DNA of 64,000 nucleotides from positions 219,227-283,226 of the forward strand of contig NZ_JASDCS010000005.1 in the NCBI RefSeq assembly GCF_030407815.1, given 5' to 3'. How positions within the stretch are numbered: position 1 is the first letter of the stretch; every line of letters starts with the position of its first letter. A model generated the notes under the pieces. The model saw nothing but the letters and a program-made list of their open reading frames with translations, did not search any database and was not told the DNA's origin. Shown one piece after another: positions 27,438-36,017 of the stretch. This DNA is from Psychrobacter sp. APC 3281. Its GTDB lineage: Bacteria > Pseudomonadota > Gammaproteobacteria > Pseudomonadales > Moraxellaceae. The translations under genes and the position numbers were made by a program.

Positions 27438-28400
27438 ATGACTACCCAAAATGTCATCAAAAAACCCGTTGCCCCAATCATTACAACCAGACGCGGCATT
27501 ATTACTGCGCTGATCGCGTTCTTTATTTGGGGCGGATTTCCGTTATACTTCAAACAGCTATCTAATTATGACGCGACGGAGATCATTGGTCACCGAATCG
27601 TTTGGACGTTTTGTTGCCTACTGATTGTGTTGGTGGCTACCAAACGTTGGGGGTGGATAGAAACGCTCAAGCAAAACCCAAGATGGATCGCGCTATCACT
27701 CGTCTCTGGGTTAATTATCGCAACCAACTGGCTGACTTATGTATGGGCGGTCAATCAAGACCGTATCCTTGAGGCCAGTTTGGGTTACTTTATTGGGCCA
27801 TTGGTTGGCGTTGCACTATCCATGATTTTATTCAAAGAGCGCTTGCGTCCTTTGCAGTGGGTCGCTATTGGATTTGCACTGTTGTCTGTCGTCATTCAAG
27901 TGGTGATGCTTGGCAGTCTGCCGTGGATATCGTTGATTTTGGCATTTAGTTTTAGTACTTACGGGACGATTCAACGACAAACGCCATTGACTGCTGTCGA
28001 TGCCATGTTTGTCGAGACCGCGATGCTAGTACCGTTATGTCTGTGGTGGTTTTGGCAATCTGATGTGGCAAGCCACCAACTGAGCTTTTGGTTTAGCTCA
28101 AATATTTGGCTACTGATGATCGCAGGCCCGATTACGCTAATACCACTTTTATTATTCAATAAATCTACCAAGCTCGTTGCATACAGTATTCTGAGCTTTA
28201 TGAACTATCTGACGCCGACCTTTATTTTCTTTTTGGCGGTGTTCTATTACAAAGAACCGTTCGATTTACATCGTTTAGCAGTATTTGGTTTGATTTGGTT
28301 AGGTCTGCTATTATTCAGCATTGACCTGTGGCGTCATCGTCCAAGTAAAGTGTTAAAAGCGGTGCGTCTACGTGAAGAAGCGCTAAAATCGGTTAAGTAA
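27438..28400 (+). CDS. rarD: RarD-type EamA transporter
   Basis: A 320-residue inner-membrane protein with ten predicted hydrophobic segments in two EamA repeats. RarD hallmarks are RGIITALIAFFIWGGFPLYFK near the N-terminus, IIGHRIVWTF, TNWLTYVWAVN and ASLGYFIGPLVGV. The family belongs to the drug/metabolite transporters; E. coli RarD was linked to chloramphenicol sensitivity but the natural substrate is unknown. I use the ATG at 27438; an in-frame TTG four codons earlier is less likely. Confidence 0.9.
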   Translation: MTTQNVIKKPVAPIITTRRGIITALIAFFIWGGFPLYFKQLSNYDATEIIGHRIVWTFCCLLIVLVATKRWGWIETLKQNPRWIALSLVSGLIIATNWLTYVWAVNQDRILEASLGYFIGPLVGVALSMILFKERLRPLQWVAIGFALLSVVIQVVMLGSLPWISLILAFSFSTYGTIQRQTPLTAVDAMFVETAMLVPLCLWWFWQSDVASHQLSFWFSSNIWLLMIAGPITLIPLLLFNKSTKLVAYSILSFMNYLTPTFIFFLAVFYYKEPFDLHRLAVFGLIWLGLLLFSIDLWRHRPSKVLKAVRLREEALKSVK

Positions 28401-28442
28401 ATATTAATAATACGAAAAAAATTAGCAAACAAGGATGAAAGC

Positions 28443-28880
28443 ATGTTTCATACTCAGTCTGATGTTGTATTTATAAAAGGTCTAAAAGTGGAGGCGGTCA
28501 TCGGTGTGTTTGATTGGGAGCGAGCCATTACTCAGCCATTACTCATTGATATCGCGCTTGAGACTGACATTAGCCGTGCTGCTGTGTCAGATGATGTCAG
28601 CAATGCCCTGAGTTACAAAGAAGTCTGCGATGATGTGAGCGAATGGTGCAAAGAGGTTCAAGCAAAGCTGCTTGAGCATTTGGCTGGTCAGATCTCTGAT
28701 AAGATATTTGCAAAATATGACTGTCAAAAAATAACGTTGAGCATTGCTAAGCCTACTGCTATTGCTCAAGCAGATGCGGTAGGGGTGCAAGTAACGCGCT
28801 ATGCGCCAGCATCAACCAACGAGCTAATTACTAAAGAAGCTGCCAAAGAAGTTAACGTCAGCCAAGCTGATGATGCATAA
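28443..28880 (+). CDS. folB: Dihydroneopterin aldolase
   Basis: A 145-residue FolB for folate synthesis, converting dihydroneopterin to 6-hydroxymethyl-dihydropterin. Family features are FIKGLKVEAVIGVFDWER (10-27) with the conserved Glu, PLLIDIALETD, ALSYKEVCDDV and the catalytic Lys/Glu region near LLEHLAGQISD. The C-terminus has a ~20-residue extension relative to the usual ~120 residues. AAGGA lies upstream of the ATG. It overlaps folK by 11 bases, so the two are translated together. Confidence 0.93.
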   Translation: MFHTQSDVVFIKGLKVEAVIGVFDWERAITQPLLIDIALETDISRAAVSDDVSNALSYKEVCDDVSEWCKEVQAKLLEHLAGQISDKIFAKYDCQKITLSIAKPTAIAQADAVGVQVTRYAPASTNELITKEAAKEVNVSQADDA

Positions 28881-29403
28881 AACATCAGTGGATTTGAATT
28901 TGGCAACGTTCACACAATGCGCACCTGATACTGTACAAGCGCAGCCTGTGGTAGAGCTAGTGTTAGCGCTAGGCAGCAATTACCAAGCTGACAAGTATCT
29001 CCCGCTTGCTAGGCAGCGATTAGCAGCGCTAGGTGAGGTGCAATTATCTACAGCTTTTCAAAACCCTGATTTTACCGCGACTATCCAATTACCAAAGCCT
29101 GACTATACCAATCAATGTGTCCATCTAGCACTGACCACACCTGTGAGCCTACAACAACTACAGCAAACCTTTAGAACGCTTGAAGGCGATTGTCATAGAT
29201 GTCGACAGACTGAGCCAAATCAAGTGCAACGAGTGACAATGGATATTGATATTTTGATGATTAAAATAGCTGATAAAGAAAATAGCCTAAGCAAAAAATT
29301 TATATCTGAACCAATATCTAACTGGATTATAATGGCTGATCGTTATCCATTTAAAGCGCATGAGGAAACAGGGGTCAGAGAATTGGCCGTATCTATCGAT
29401 TAA
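28870..29403 (+). CDS. folK: 2-amino-4-hydroxy-6-hydroxymethyldihydropteridine diphosphokinase, divergent
   Basis: A 177-residue FolK-family protein that would pyrophosphorylate the product of FolB. LALGSNYQADKYL (32-44) and TMDIDILMI (about 123-131) match the HPPK motifs. The typical [RK]-x-GPR(N/T)xDLD is reduced here to NQVQRVTMDIDIL, so the Gly-Pro is missing, although both catalytic Asp residues remain. The overlap with folB by 11 bases supports the assignment. A second, canonical folK may exist elsewhere near panBC, as is usual; this copy could be the specialised partner of folB. Confidence 0.75.
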   Translation: MMHKTSVDLNLATFTQCAPDTVQAQPVVELVLALGSNYQADKYLPLARQRLAALGEVQLSTAFQNPDFTATIQLPKPDYTNQCVHLALTTPVSLQQLQQTFRTLEGDCHRCRQTEPNQVQRVTMDIDILMIKIADKENSLSKKFISEPISNWIIMADRYPFKAHEETGVRELAVSID

Positions 29404-29504
29404 GCTTTCAAATAGCATTTTGGGAAAAGTTGATAATAAATAGACAGTTAGTAAGATGACTTATCTTAATTGATAATGAAAACATCTAATATTTTGCAGT
29501 AAAT

Positions 29505-29546
29505 AAAACTAAGGGGCTTACAATATATTGTACGCCCCTTAGTTTT
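29505..29546. terminator. Bidirectional intrinsic terminator
   Basis: A 19-bp stem with one mismatch (29505-29523 with 29528-29546), loop TATA, between convergent folK and cysE. AAAA and TTTT flank the two arms. Confidence 0.88.
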
Positions 29547-29571
29547 ATTTGTTTTGCCGAAATTCTAGTAG

Positions 29572-30480
29572 TTACTTCTGCTCGTTATCTACGTCATTGA
29601 TATCAGCACGACCAATCACATCTAAATCTTCTAAACAAAGCTTGTCATATTCTTTTTTGCAAAAATTAGGATCAATATCACACATCGCTGACTGCAGTTG
29701 ATCGAGGCGATTCTCTGATTGTTGGATGTGTTCAAGCATTTTAGCAAAAGCTTCTGCGACAGGGTCTTGCGAATAAGGGTCGATACCATAAGCACGGAAG
29801 GTATTGGTGCGTTTGGCAGTAGAAGTGGTGTCTTTAGTTCGATCGTTGCTCTCACCAGCTTGCGCAACTTTTTCTTGTTGCTTGGCGTCTTGTACTTTTG
29901 TCGCAATTGGATTGCCTTTTTCATCGTGATGATCTGAGATCATACGCGCGGCACTGCCGACCATCGTAGCGCCTGCTGGTACTGGTTTGACTACCACTGC
30001 ATTTGAGCCGATTTTAGCGTTTTTACCGACTGTAAATGGCCCTAAGACTTTTGCGCCAGCACCGACCGTTACACCATCTTCTAGCGTTGGGTGACGCTTG
30101 CCATTATTCCAAGACACACCGCCTAAAGTAACACCATGGTATAGCGTCACATCGTTACCAATCTCAGCCGTCTCACCAATGACGACGCCGACACCATGAT
30201 CGATAAAAAAGCGTCTACCAATCTTAGCAGCAGGGTGAATCTCGATACCTGTCATGATGCGCGAGCCGTAAGAGATCACGCGAGCGGCTAGTTTCTGTTC
30301 ATTGTTCCAAAGACAGTGTGCACCGCGATGCAAAACAAGCGCATGTATGCCCGGATAAGTTAGGATCACTTCCAGACTATTACGCGCCGCAGGATCTCGG
30401 GTGAATACTGCATCAATATCTTCTTTCAAATCGTTTTTGATAGTAATAAGCGATTTGAATAATTTGGATGGCAATGACAT
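29572..30480 (-). CDS. cysE: Serine O-acetyltransferase with extended C-terminus
   Basis: A 302-residue EpsC/CysE-type enzyme that acetylates serine for cysteine synthesis. It has the left-handed beta-helix hexapeptide repeats ([37 protein letters not shown]), the catalytic DHGVG segment (about 94-98) and [13 protein letters not shown]. The fold core ends near residue 180. A polar linker rich in Lys, Gln, Ser and Thr (about 185-220) leads to a conserved-looking [17 protein letters not shown] helix region and a further acidic tail ending [10 protein letters not shown]. There is no Ile at the C-terminus, so canonical docking into the CysK active site is doubtful. Confidence 0.9.
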   Translation of the reverse strand: MSLPSKLFKSLITIKNDLKEDIDAVFTRDPAARNSLEVILTYPGIHALVLHRGAHCLWNNEQKLAARVISYGSRIMTGIEIHPAAKIGRRFFIDHGVGVVIGETAEIGNDVTLYHGVTLGGVSWNNGKRHPTLEDGVTVGAGAKVLGPFTVGKNAKIGSNAVVVKPVPAGATMVGSAARMISDHHDEKGNPIATKVQDAKQQEKVAQAGESNDRTKDTTSTAKRTNTFRAYGIDPYSQDPVAEAFAKMLEHIQQSENRLDQLQSAMCDIDPNFCKKEYDKLCLEDLDVIGRADINDVDNEQK

Positions 30481-30669
30481 AAAGCGTCCTATCTATTCGT
30501 CGGTAGAGTGTCGTTGCGAAAACAGCGATGTCTCTAATCTATGGTCATAAAGTTCGGATAATCAGGAATATATATTTTCGCTAAGCTTCTGCAAGTTATA
30601 ACAGCTTTATACCGCAAAATATAGTAAAAAGCTGTCAAATAAAGGCAAGCTCATAAACTATGGCTTGTT

Positions 30670-31551
30670 TTAGTCTTTTGATAGTTTTGCAATCAAAGCG
30701 CTTAATAGCTGATATTCTTTTTGATCAAGCTGTAGGCGTGACCCAAGTCTAGACAAGCGTGATGGCAATAACTTTAGATGTTCGTTATTTGCTAGGCCAC
30801 GCTGCACCATAAGGTCAGTGGTGCGCTGAGTGAGCTGTTGCAGCTGCTGCTGATTAATAGCAGGCTCATCCCATTGCTGACGCAAATTCACATTGATTGT
30901 TGATTGGGCGTCTGTGCTTGTATCCGAATCTAAACTATCAGCTGTCTGAGTGTGCGTTTGAGCATAAGCAAAAATAAAGCTGGCGATCACTTGCACCGCT
31001 GATGCGACATTTAGCACAGGGTAAGCAGGATTGGCATCGATTTGAATATGATAATCGGCATAAGCCAATTCTTCATTGGTCAATCCACGGTCTTCACGTC
31101 CAAATAGAATAGCAATATTTGGTTTGCTAGAAGTCGCGGTAGATGAGTTATCAACATTACTATCGTCTGCACTTAAAGCTGCCTGTGCATCGATAAAGTC
31201 AAACATAATCTTAGCGGCTTGCGTAGGTGTCACGACAGGGCGAGGTAAGTGACGGCTACGACTGCTAGCGGCAAACACCAACTGACAGCCTGAGATGGCA
31301 GACTCTAAAGTAGGTGCAATCAAAGCTGACGATAATAGTTCACTGCCACCCGCTGCATGAGACACACTGGTTTCGTCAATCGGTAATTTGGGATCGACTA
31401 CCGTTAAGCGAGATAAGCCCATGGTATGCATCGCACGGGCAGCCGAACCAATATTGGCAGGCAAAGTCGTATTGACCATGACTACTTGTAGGCAGTCAAG
31501 GTAGTCGTTCACTGTGCGTGATGATACGGCTAATGAAGCGTCGTTACTCAT
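30670..31551 (-). CDS. trmJ: tRNA (cytidine/uridine-2'-O-)-methyltransferase TrmJ
   Basis: A 293-residue SPOUT-class (SpoU) methyltransferase, expected to methylate position 32 of several tRNAs. The N-terminal VMVNTTLPANIGSAARAMHTMGL (split around residues 24-46), LFGREDRGLTNEEL and the knot region YPVLNVASAVQVIASFIFAYA are characteristic. Two Ser/Asp/Thr-rich insertions (about 136-157 and 213-232) lengthen it compared with the E. coli enzyme (246). Its start codon overlaps the stop codon of the Hpt gene by one base, so it is translationally coupled. Confidence 0.92.
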   Translation of the reverse strand: MSNDASLAVSSRTVNDYLDCLQVVMVNTTLPANIGSAARAMHTMGLSRLTVVDPKLPIDETSVSHAAGGSELLSSALIAPTLESAISGCQLVFAASSRSRHLPRPVVTPTQAAKIMFDFIDAQAALSADDSNVDNSSTATSSKPNIAILFGREDRGLTNEELAYADYHIQIDANPAYPVLNVASAVQVIASFIFAYAQTHTQTADSLDSDTSTDAQSTINVNLRQQWDEPAINQQQLQQLTQRTTDLMVQRGLANNEHLKLLPSRLSRLGSRLQLDQKEYQLLSALIAKLSKD

Positions 31552-31931
31552 TATTGTCCCAGTCTCTGATTGATTTCTTGTTCAGCACGGTGTAATGCAA
31601 TGGCAATCTCTTCGATCAGGACGGCTTGCTCATTGATACGGCGCTCACGGCAGTATTCTTGTAACTGGCTACTAAGACGAACTAATTGAGTCGTACCTAA
31701 GTTGGCGCTGGCACCTTTTAGAGCATGAGCAGTTTCGAAGCCATTGGCGTTATCGTCTTTTTGATGAGCAATTCGCAGCGCTGCAACTCTTTTCTTACTA
31801 TCAGCAAAATATACTTGTATCAAATCAACAAAGTCTTCTTCGAGCAGGTCACGCATGTCCTCGAACTGTTCATGATTGATAATCTCTTCATCAGTTTGTC
31901 CGAGCATATTATTATTTGTAGTGTCATCCAT
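31551..31931 (-). CDS. Stand-alone Hpt (histidine phosphotransfer) domain protein
   Basis: A 126-residue protein consisting mainly of one four-helix Hpt domain. The phospho-accepting His69 is in the classical motif ETAHALKGASANLG (67-80). Such proteins relay phosphate between a hybrid sensor kinase and a response regulator; no partner lies nearby. It sits between dnaE (72-base gap) and trmJ (one-base overlap). The operon does not explain its partner. It resembles the small Hpt proteins of gammaproteobacteria such as those in BarA/GacS or cell-polarity phosphorelays, but no specific assignment is justified. Confidence 0.88.
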   Translation of the reverse strand: MDDTTNNNMLGQTDEEIINHEQFEDMRDLLEEDFVDLIQVYFADSKKRVAALRIAHQKDDNANGFETAHALKGASANLGTTQLVRLSSQLQEYCRERRINEQAVLIEEIAIALHRAEQEINQRLGQ

Positions 31932-32003
31932 GGTGGTTGTCCAATTTATAAAAGTTAAAGCAATAAGATTACTATAATGAATTTTTAAAACGTAATGTAC
32001 GTC

Positions 32004-35000
32004 TTAGCTGTAATGGAAATGTAAGTTCTCTTCACTGACCAAAGTCTTCAATGTCTGCAAGTTGTCGTCATTTGGGTAAACGCGCCAGTGCTCAGACAGT
32101 CCGACATTTGCGATGCCATAGACTTCATAAATACTTAGTCCAAGTGGCAGACAGTTATCATTGATAGAAGCGTCAGTATTACTCAGGGCATTATTAGCAT
32201 AACTGGCTGGCATACCGTTTTGATTGGCCGCATCATGGTTCATGTCGCTCTCTAATGCCAATAAATCATTACCGTTTTCATCATACAAACTGCCACCCAT
32301 TGCAGGGTCGTAGGTACTATTACTGCTACTACCTTGCTCGTCTTGCTCTTGGTTATAAGCCAGACGCGGCTCGGGAATAATGTCAGCTTGGGCTGATTTG
32401 AGTAATGGCTGTAGACGTGTGAGCAAATTAATATCACTACCGTGAACTTTGATACTGATTTTTTTGAGCCAACGTAGTCTGGCATCTACCATACTCATGG
32501 CACTATCAAGACGTGCAAACAAACGTCCATCACGCTCACGGATGCTGCCTTTGATGATGACGACTTCATCGATTTTCAACTGTTCTTTGACACGATTAAA
32601 ACGCTCAGCGTAGCAGCTGACCTCGAGTCTCGATGTACCATCATCTAAAGTAATCACGTTACGATTACCAAAGTTGGCAATATCTATAATAAGCCCCGAG
32701 AAATAGCAGCTGCCGTTATAGCCTGTATCGGTTAACTTATCGAGACGCGCACCAGAGGTATAGCGTTTTAACTCATCCAAATACTCATTGATTGGATGTC
32801 CCGTTAAGTACAGTCCTAATGTGTTTTTTTCCGCTTTTAAGCGGTGTTTGTCACCCCAGATGAGTTCTGGCGTCATGACTAACGGCGGCGCTGCGACCAC
32901 ACCGTCCATTTCACCAAACAAATCCATCATACCGATTTCGCGGTTTTGACGGTCTTGCTCAGCGGCTTGTACGGCGCTTGGCAATTGACTCATCAAGGCG
33001 CCGCGAATCTCGTAAGCTTCATCGGCTGGCAAGTCAGGTCGTAGCGTGGCGGCAAAGTCATCAAAACAACCAGCGCTGACCAATGCTTCAAGTGTGCGCT
33101 TATTGACTTTTTTGATATCGACACGGCGACAGAAGTCATACAAGTCTTTAAAAGGACCTTCGCGGCGGCGTGCATCTACGATAGACTCTACCGCGCCTTC
33201 ACCCACGCCTTTGATTGCGCCAAGACCATAGATGATATTGGTCGGAGTATCGGCAACGAAATGCCATTCACTGCGATTGACTGAAGGATTGACTACAGTT
33301 AACCCAAAGTTTTCACGGCAGTCATTGATAAAGAACACGACGTTGTCGGTGTTGTTCATATCTGAAGTTAAGACCGCTGCCATAAATTCGGCAGGGTAGT
33401 ATTGCTTTAGGTAGGCCGTTTGATAAGCCAATACGCCATAAGCCGCAGAATGCGAGCGGTTAAAACCGTAACCTGCGAACTTTTCCATCAAGTCAAACAC
33501 ACCGCCTGATGTGACTTCATCAATGCCTTGTGAGGTGGCACCCGTGACAAAGATATCGCGCTGCTTGGCCATCTCTTCAGGTTTCTTTTTACCCATTGCC
33601 CGGCGTAGCATATCAGCACCGCCCAAACTATAGCCTGCCATCACCTGTGAAATTTGCATCACCTGTTCTTGATAGACAATAACGCCATTGGTGTTTTCTA
33701 AAATCGGCTCAAGATTGGGATGGTCATAAATGACTTCCTCGCGACCATGCTTACGGTCGATATACATCTCTACCATGCCTGCATCGAGTGGGCCGGGACG
33801 ATACAGCGCACACATGGCGATAACATCTTCGATATTGGTCGGTTGCAGTTTAGCCAGATACTTTTTCATGCCCATACTTTCTAGCTGAAAAACCGCCGTG
33901 GTTTTGGCATCTTGCAGCAGCTTATAGGCTTTGCTGTCATCTAACGGCAAATCTTCCAAAACTAAGGCCGGTACGTTTTCTTTTGCACGGCGCAAATTAA
34001 TATTTTCAACTGCCGCATTAATGACGGTTAAGTTGCGTAGACCCAAAAAGTCAAACTTCACCAAACCAACAGCTTCTACATCGTCTTTATCAAACTGGCT
34101 GACGCGGTGACCTTCGTCATCACAGTAAATGGCACTAAAGTCAGTGATCTTGTGCGGAGCAATCAATACGCCACCAGCATGTTTACCGACATTTCGGCAG
34201 ACGCCTTCAAGCTTAATCGCCATCTCCCAAATCTCAATGGCATCTTCATAATCCATATTGTCAGGATTAGAGATCAAGTCTTTGAGCTGTGGTTCTTGCT
34301 CAAGCGCTTGGCTCAGTGTGATGCCAGGCGTTTTTGGAATCAGCTTGGATATTTTATTGGCTAAAAAGTACGATTTGCTTTGTACGCGTGCCACATCACG
34401 CACAACCGCTTTTGCGGCCATAGTACCAAAGGTAATAATCTGTGAGACGGCATCACGACCATAGGTTTGCGCGACATAATCAATAACGCGGTCACGACCT
34501 TCGATACAAAAGTCGATATCGAAATCGGGCATCGATACACGCTCAGGGTTCAAGAAGCGCTCGAATAGCAGATCGTAATGAATCGGGTCAAGGTCGGTAA
34601 TGTTTAGTGCATAGGCGACCAATGAACCTGCACCAGAACCACGTCCAGGGCCTACTGGTACGCCATTGGCTTTTGCCCAGCGAATAAAGTCCATGACGAT
34701 TAGGAAGTAACCGGGGAAGCCCATGGATAGAATAATATCTAACTCATATGCAAGGCGCTCATCGTATCTCTGACGGAAGTCGCTCCAATTGTCCGTACGT
34801 GCTTCGACAGGAAACAGCTTATCTAAGCGCTGCTCAAGACCGCGTTGTGACTCGGCACGGAAAAACGATTCAATCGTCTCGCCTTCAGGCACAGGAAAAT
34901 CAGGTAGGACGTTAATACCAAGCGTTAGGGTAACATTGCAGCGTGTAGCGAGGCGCAAAGTATTGTCAATGACTTGTGGAATATCAGCAAATAATTGCTC

Positions 35001-35723
35001 CATCTGAGCTTGTGTTTTTAGATACTGCTCATCTGAGTAAGTCTGCGGACGGTTTGGGTCAGCAAGGACATAAGAGCCTGCAATACAAACGCGGGCTTCA
35101 TGAGCATCAAAATCATCTTGCTCTAAGAAACGCACGTCATTATGCGCAATGATAGGGATGTTGTGTTTGGCACCTGAATGGATGGCTGCTCTAATAAAAG
35201 CATCTTCGCCTGAACGATTGGTACGCTTGATCGCAAAGTATAAACGATCATCAAATTTTGCCTGCCATTCAGTAAGTAGTTCATCAGCTTTTTCTGGCAT
35301 CGAGCCGACCAATGCTTGACCCACGTCTGACTTTTCGGTGAGCAGTACAATGACACCTGCTGCATGCTCTAAGATATGACTGCGCTTAATAACTGGCGTG
35401 CCATGATTAATAGGATCAGCGCGACCTTCGGTAAACCCGAGCGATACGATACGGGTAATGTTTTGATACCCTTCGTTATTCATGGCAAGTAAAGTAAGGC
35501 GTGTGTCTTCATTATCCATGATGACTTCACTGCCAATAATAGGCTTGATACCCGCACCTAAGCAGGCACGATAAAACTTTACCGTGGCATATAAATTGGA
35601 CAAATCGGTCAATGCCAACGCGCGCTGATTGTCAGCCGCAGCAGCTTTTACCAGCGGTTTAATACGCACGATAGAATCGGTGATGGAATATTCGCTGTGA
35701 ATGCCAAGATGTACAAATGCCAT
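32004..35723 (-). CDS. dnaE: DNA polymerase III subunit alpha
   Basis: A 1239-residue replicative polymerase. The N-terminal PHP domain begins FVHLGIHSEYSITDS; the palm carries the catalytic acidic pair in MPDFDIDFCIEGRD (about 402-415); AVVRDVARV and the fingers region ADMLRRAMGKKKPEEM follow. The OB domain is near YFSGLIIDIANFGNRNVITLDD (about 1010-1030). The protein is some 75 residues longer than E. coli DnaE (1160). Most of the excess is a low-complexity acidic Asn/Ser/Asp-rich stretch near residues 1116-1192 (about 32150-32375), inside the C-terminal tau-binding region. First gene of a dnaE-hpt-trmJ operon. Confidence 0.96.
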   Translation of the reverse strand: MAFVHLGIHSEYSITDSIVRIKPLVKAAAADNQRALALTDLSNLYATVKFYRACLGAGIKPIIGSEVIMDNEDTRLTLLAMNNEGYQNITRIVSLGFTEGRADPINHGTPVIKRSHILEHAAGVIVLLTEKSDVGQALVGSMPEKADELLTEWQAKFDDRLYFAIKRTNRSGEDAFIRAAIHSGAKHNIPIIAHNDVRFLEQDDFDAHEARVCIAGSYVLADPNRPQTYSDEQYLKTQAQMEQLFADIPQVIDNTLRLATRCNVTLTLGINVLPDFPVPEGETIESFFRAESQRGLEQRLDKLFPVEARTDNWSDFRQRYDERLAYELDIILSMGFPGYFLIVMDFIRWAKANGVPVGPGRGSGAGSLVAYALNITDLDPIHYDLLFERFLNPERVSMPDFDIDFCIEGRDRVIDYVAQTYGRDAVSQIITFGTMAAKAVVRDVARVQSKSYFLANKISKLIPKTPGITLSQALEQEPQLKDLISNPDNMDYEDAIEIWEMAIKLEGVCRNVGKHAGGVLIAPHKITDFSAIYCDDEGHRVSQFDKDDVEAVGLVKFDFLGLRNLTVINAAVENINLRRAKENVPALVLEDLPLDDSKAYKLLQDAKTTAVFQLESMGMKKYLAKLQPTNIEDVIAMCALYRPGPLDAGMVEMYIDRKHGREEVIYDHPNLEPILENTNGVIVYQEQVMQISQVMAGYSLGGADMLRRAMGKKKPEEMAKQRDIFVTGATSQGIDEVTSGGVFDLMEKFAGYGFNRSHSAAYGVLAYQTAYLKQYYPAEFMAAVLTSDMNNTDNVVFFINDCRENFGLTVVNPSVNRSEWHFVADTPTNIIYGLGAIKGVGEGAVESIVDARRREGPFKDLYDFCRRVDIKKVNKRTLEALVSAGCFDDFAATLRPDLPADEAYEIRGALMSQLPSAVQAAEQDRQNREIGMMDLFGEMDGVVAAPPLVMTPELIWGDKHRLKAEKNTLGLYLTGHPINEYLDELKRYTSGARLDKLTDTGYNGSCYFSGLIIDIANFGNRNVITLDDGTSRLEVSCYAERFNRVKEQLKIDEVVIIKGSIRERDGRLFARLDSAMSMVDARLRWLKKISIKVHGSDINLLTRLQPLLKSAQADIIPEPRLAYNQEQDEQGSSSNSTYDPAMGGSLYDENGNDLLALESDMNHDAANQNGMPASYANNALSNTDASINDNCLPLGLSIYEVYGIANVGLSEHWRVYPNDDNLQTLKTLVSEENLHFHYS

Positions 35724-35960
35724 AGAAGACTCTTACTGGTACGATCAAAGAAATAAGCTACCGATAAAATAACTGATGATTATCAATCAATTATACTGAT
35801 ATCTAGAGGCCGATAAGACCTCGATAGCCATATTGATACGTTTTAAATGGGGTCGTCAATAATAGCATTATTTGCCGCAGACAGCCACAGGTTCAAAGGG
35901 TTTAATCTGCGTAAGTTAAGTCATTACGTCATAAAAACTCGGTTATAGGCAACATCAAAA

Positions 35961-35990
35961 AGCCCTCAATACAACAAGGTATAGAGGGCT
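35961..35990 (-). terminator. Intrinsic terminator of ggt
   Basis: A 12-bp stem with one mismatch (35961-35972 with 35979-35990), loop AACAAG, followed on the minus strand by a T run (GGGCTTTTTGATG). It lies 28 bases past the ggt stop codon. Confidence 0.8.
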
Positions 35991-36017
35991 ATGTGACTGA
36001 TAATTAAAGACAGTTTT

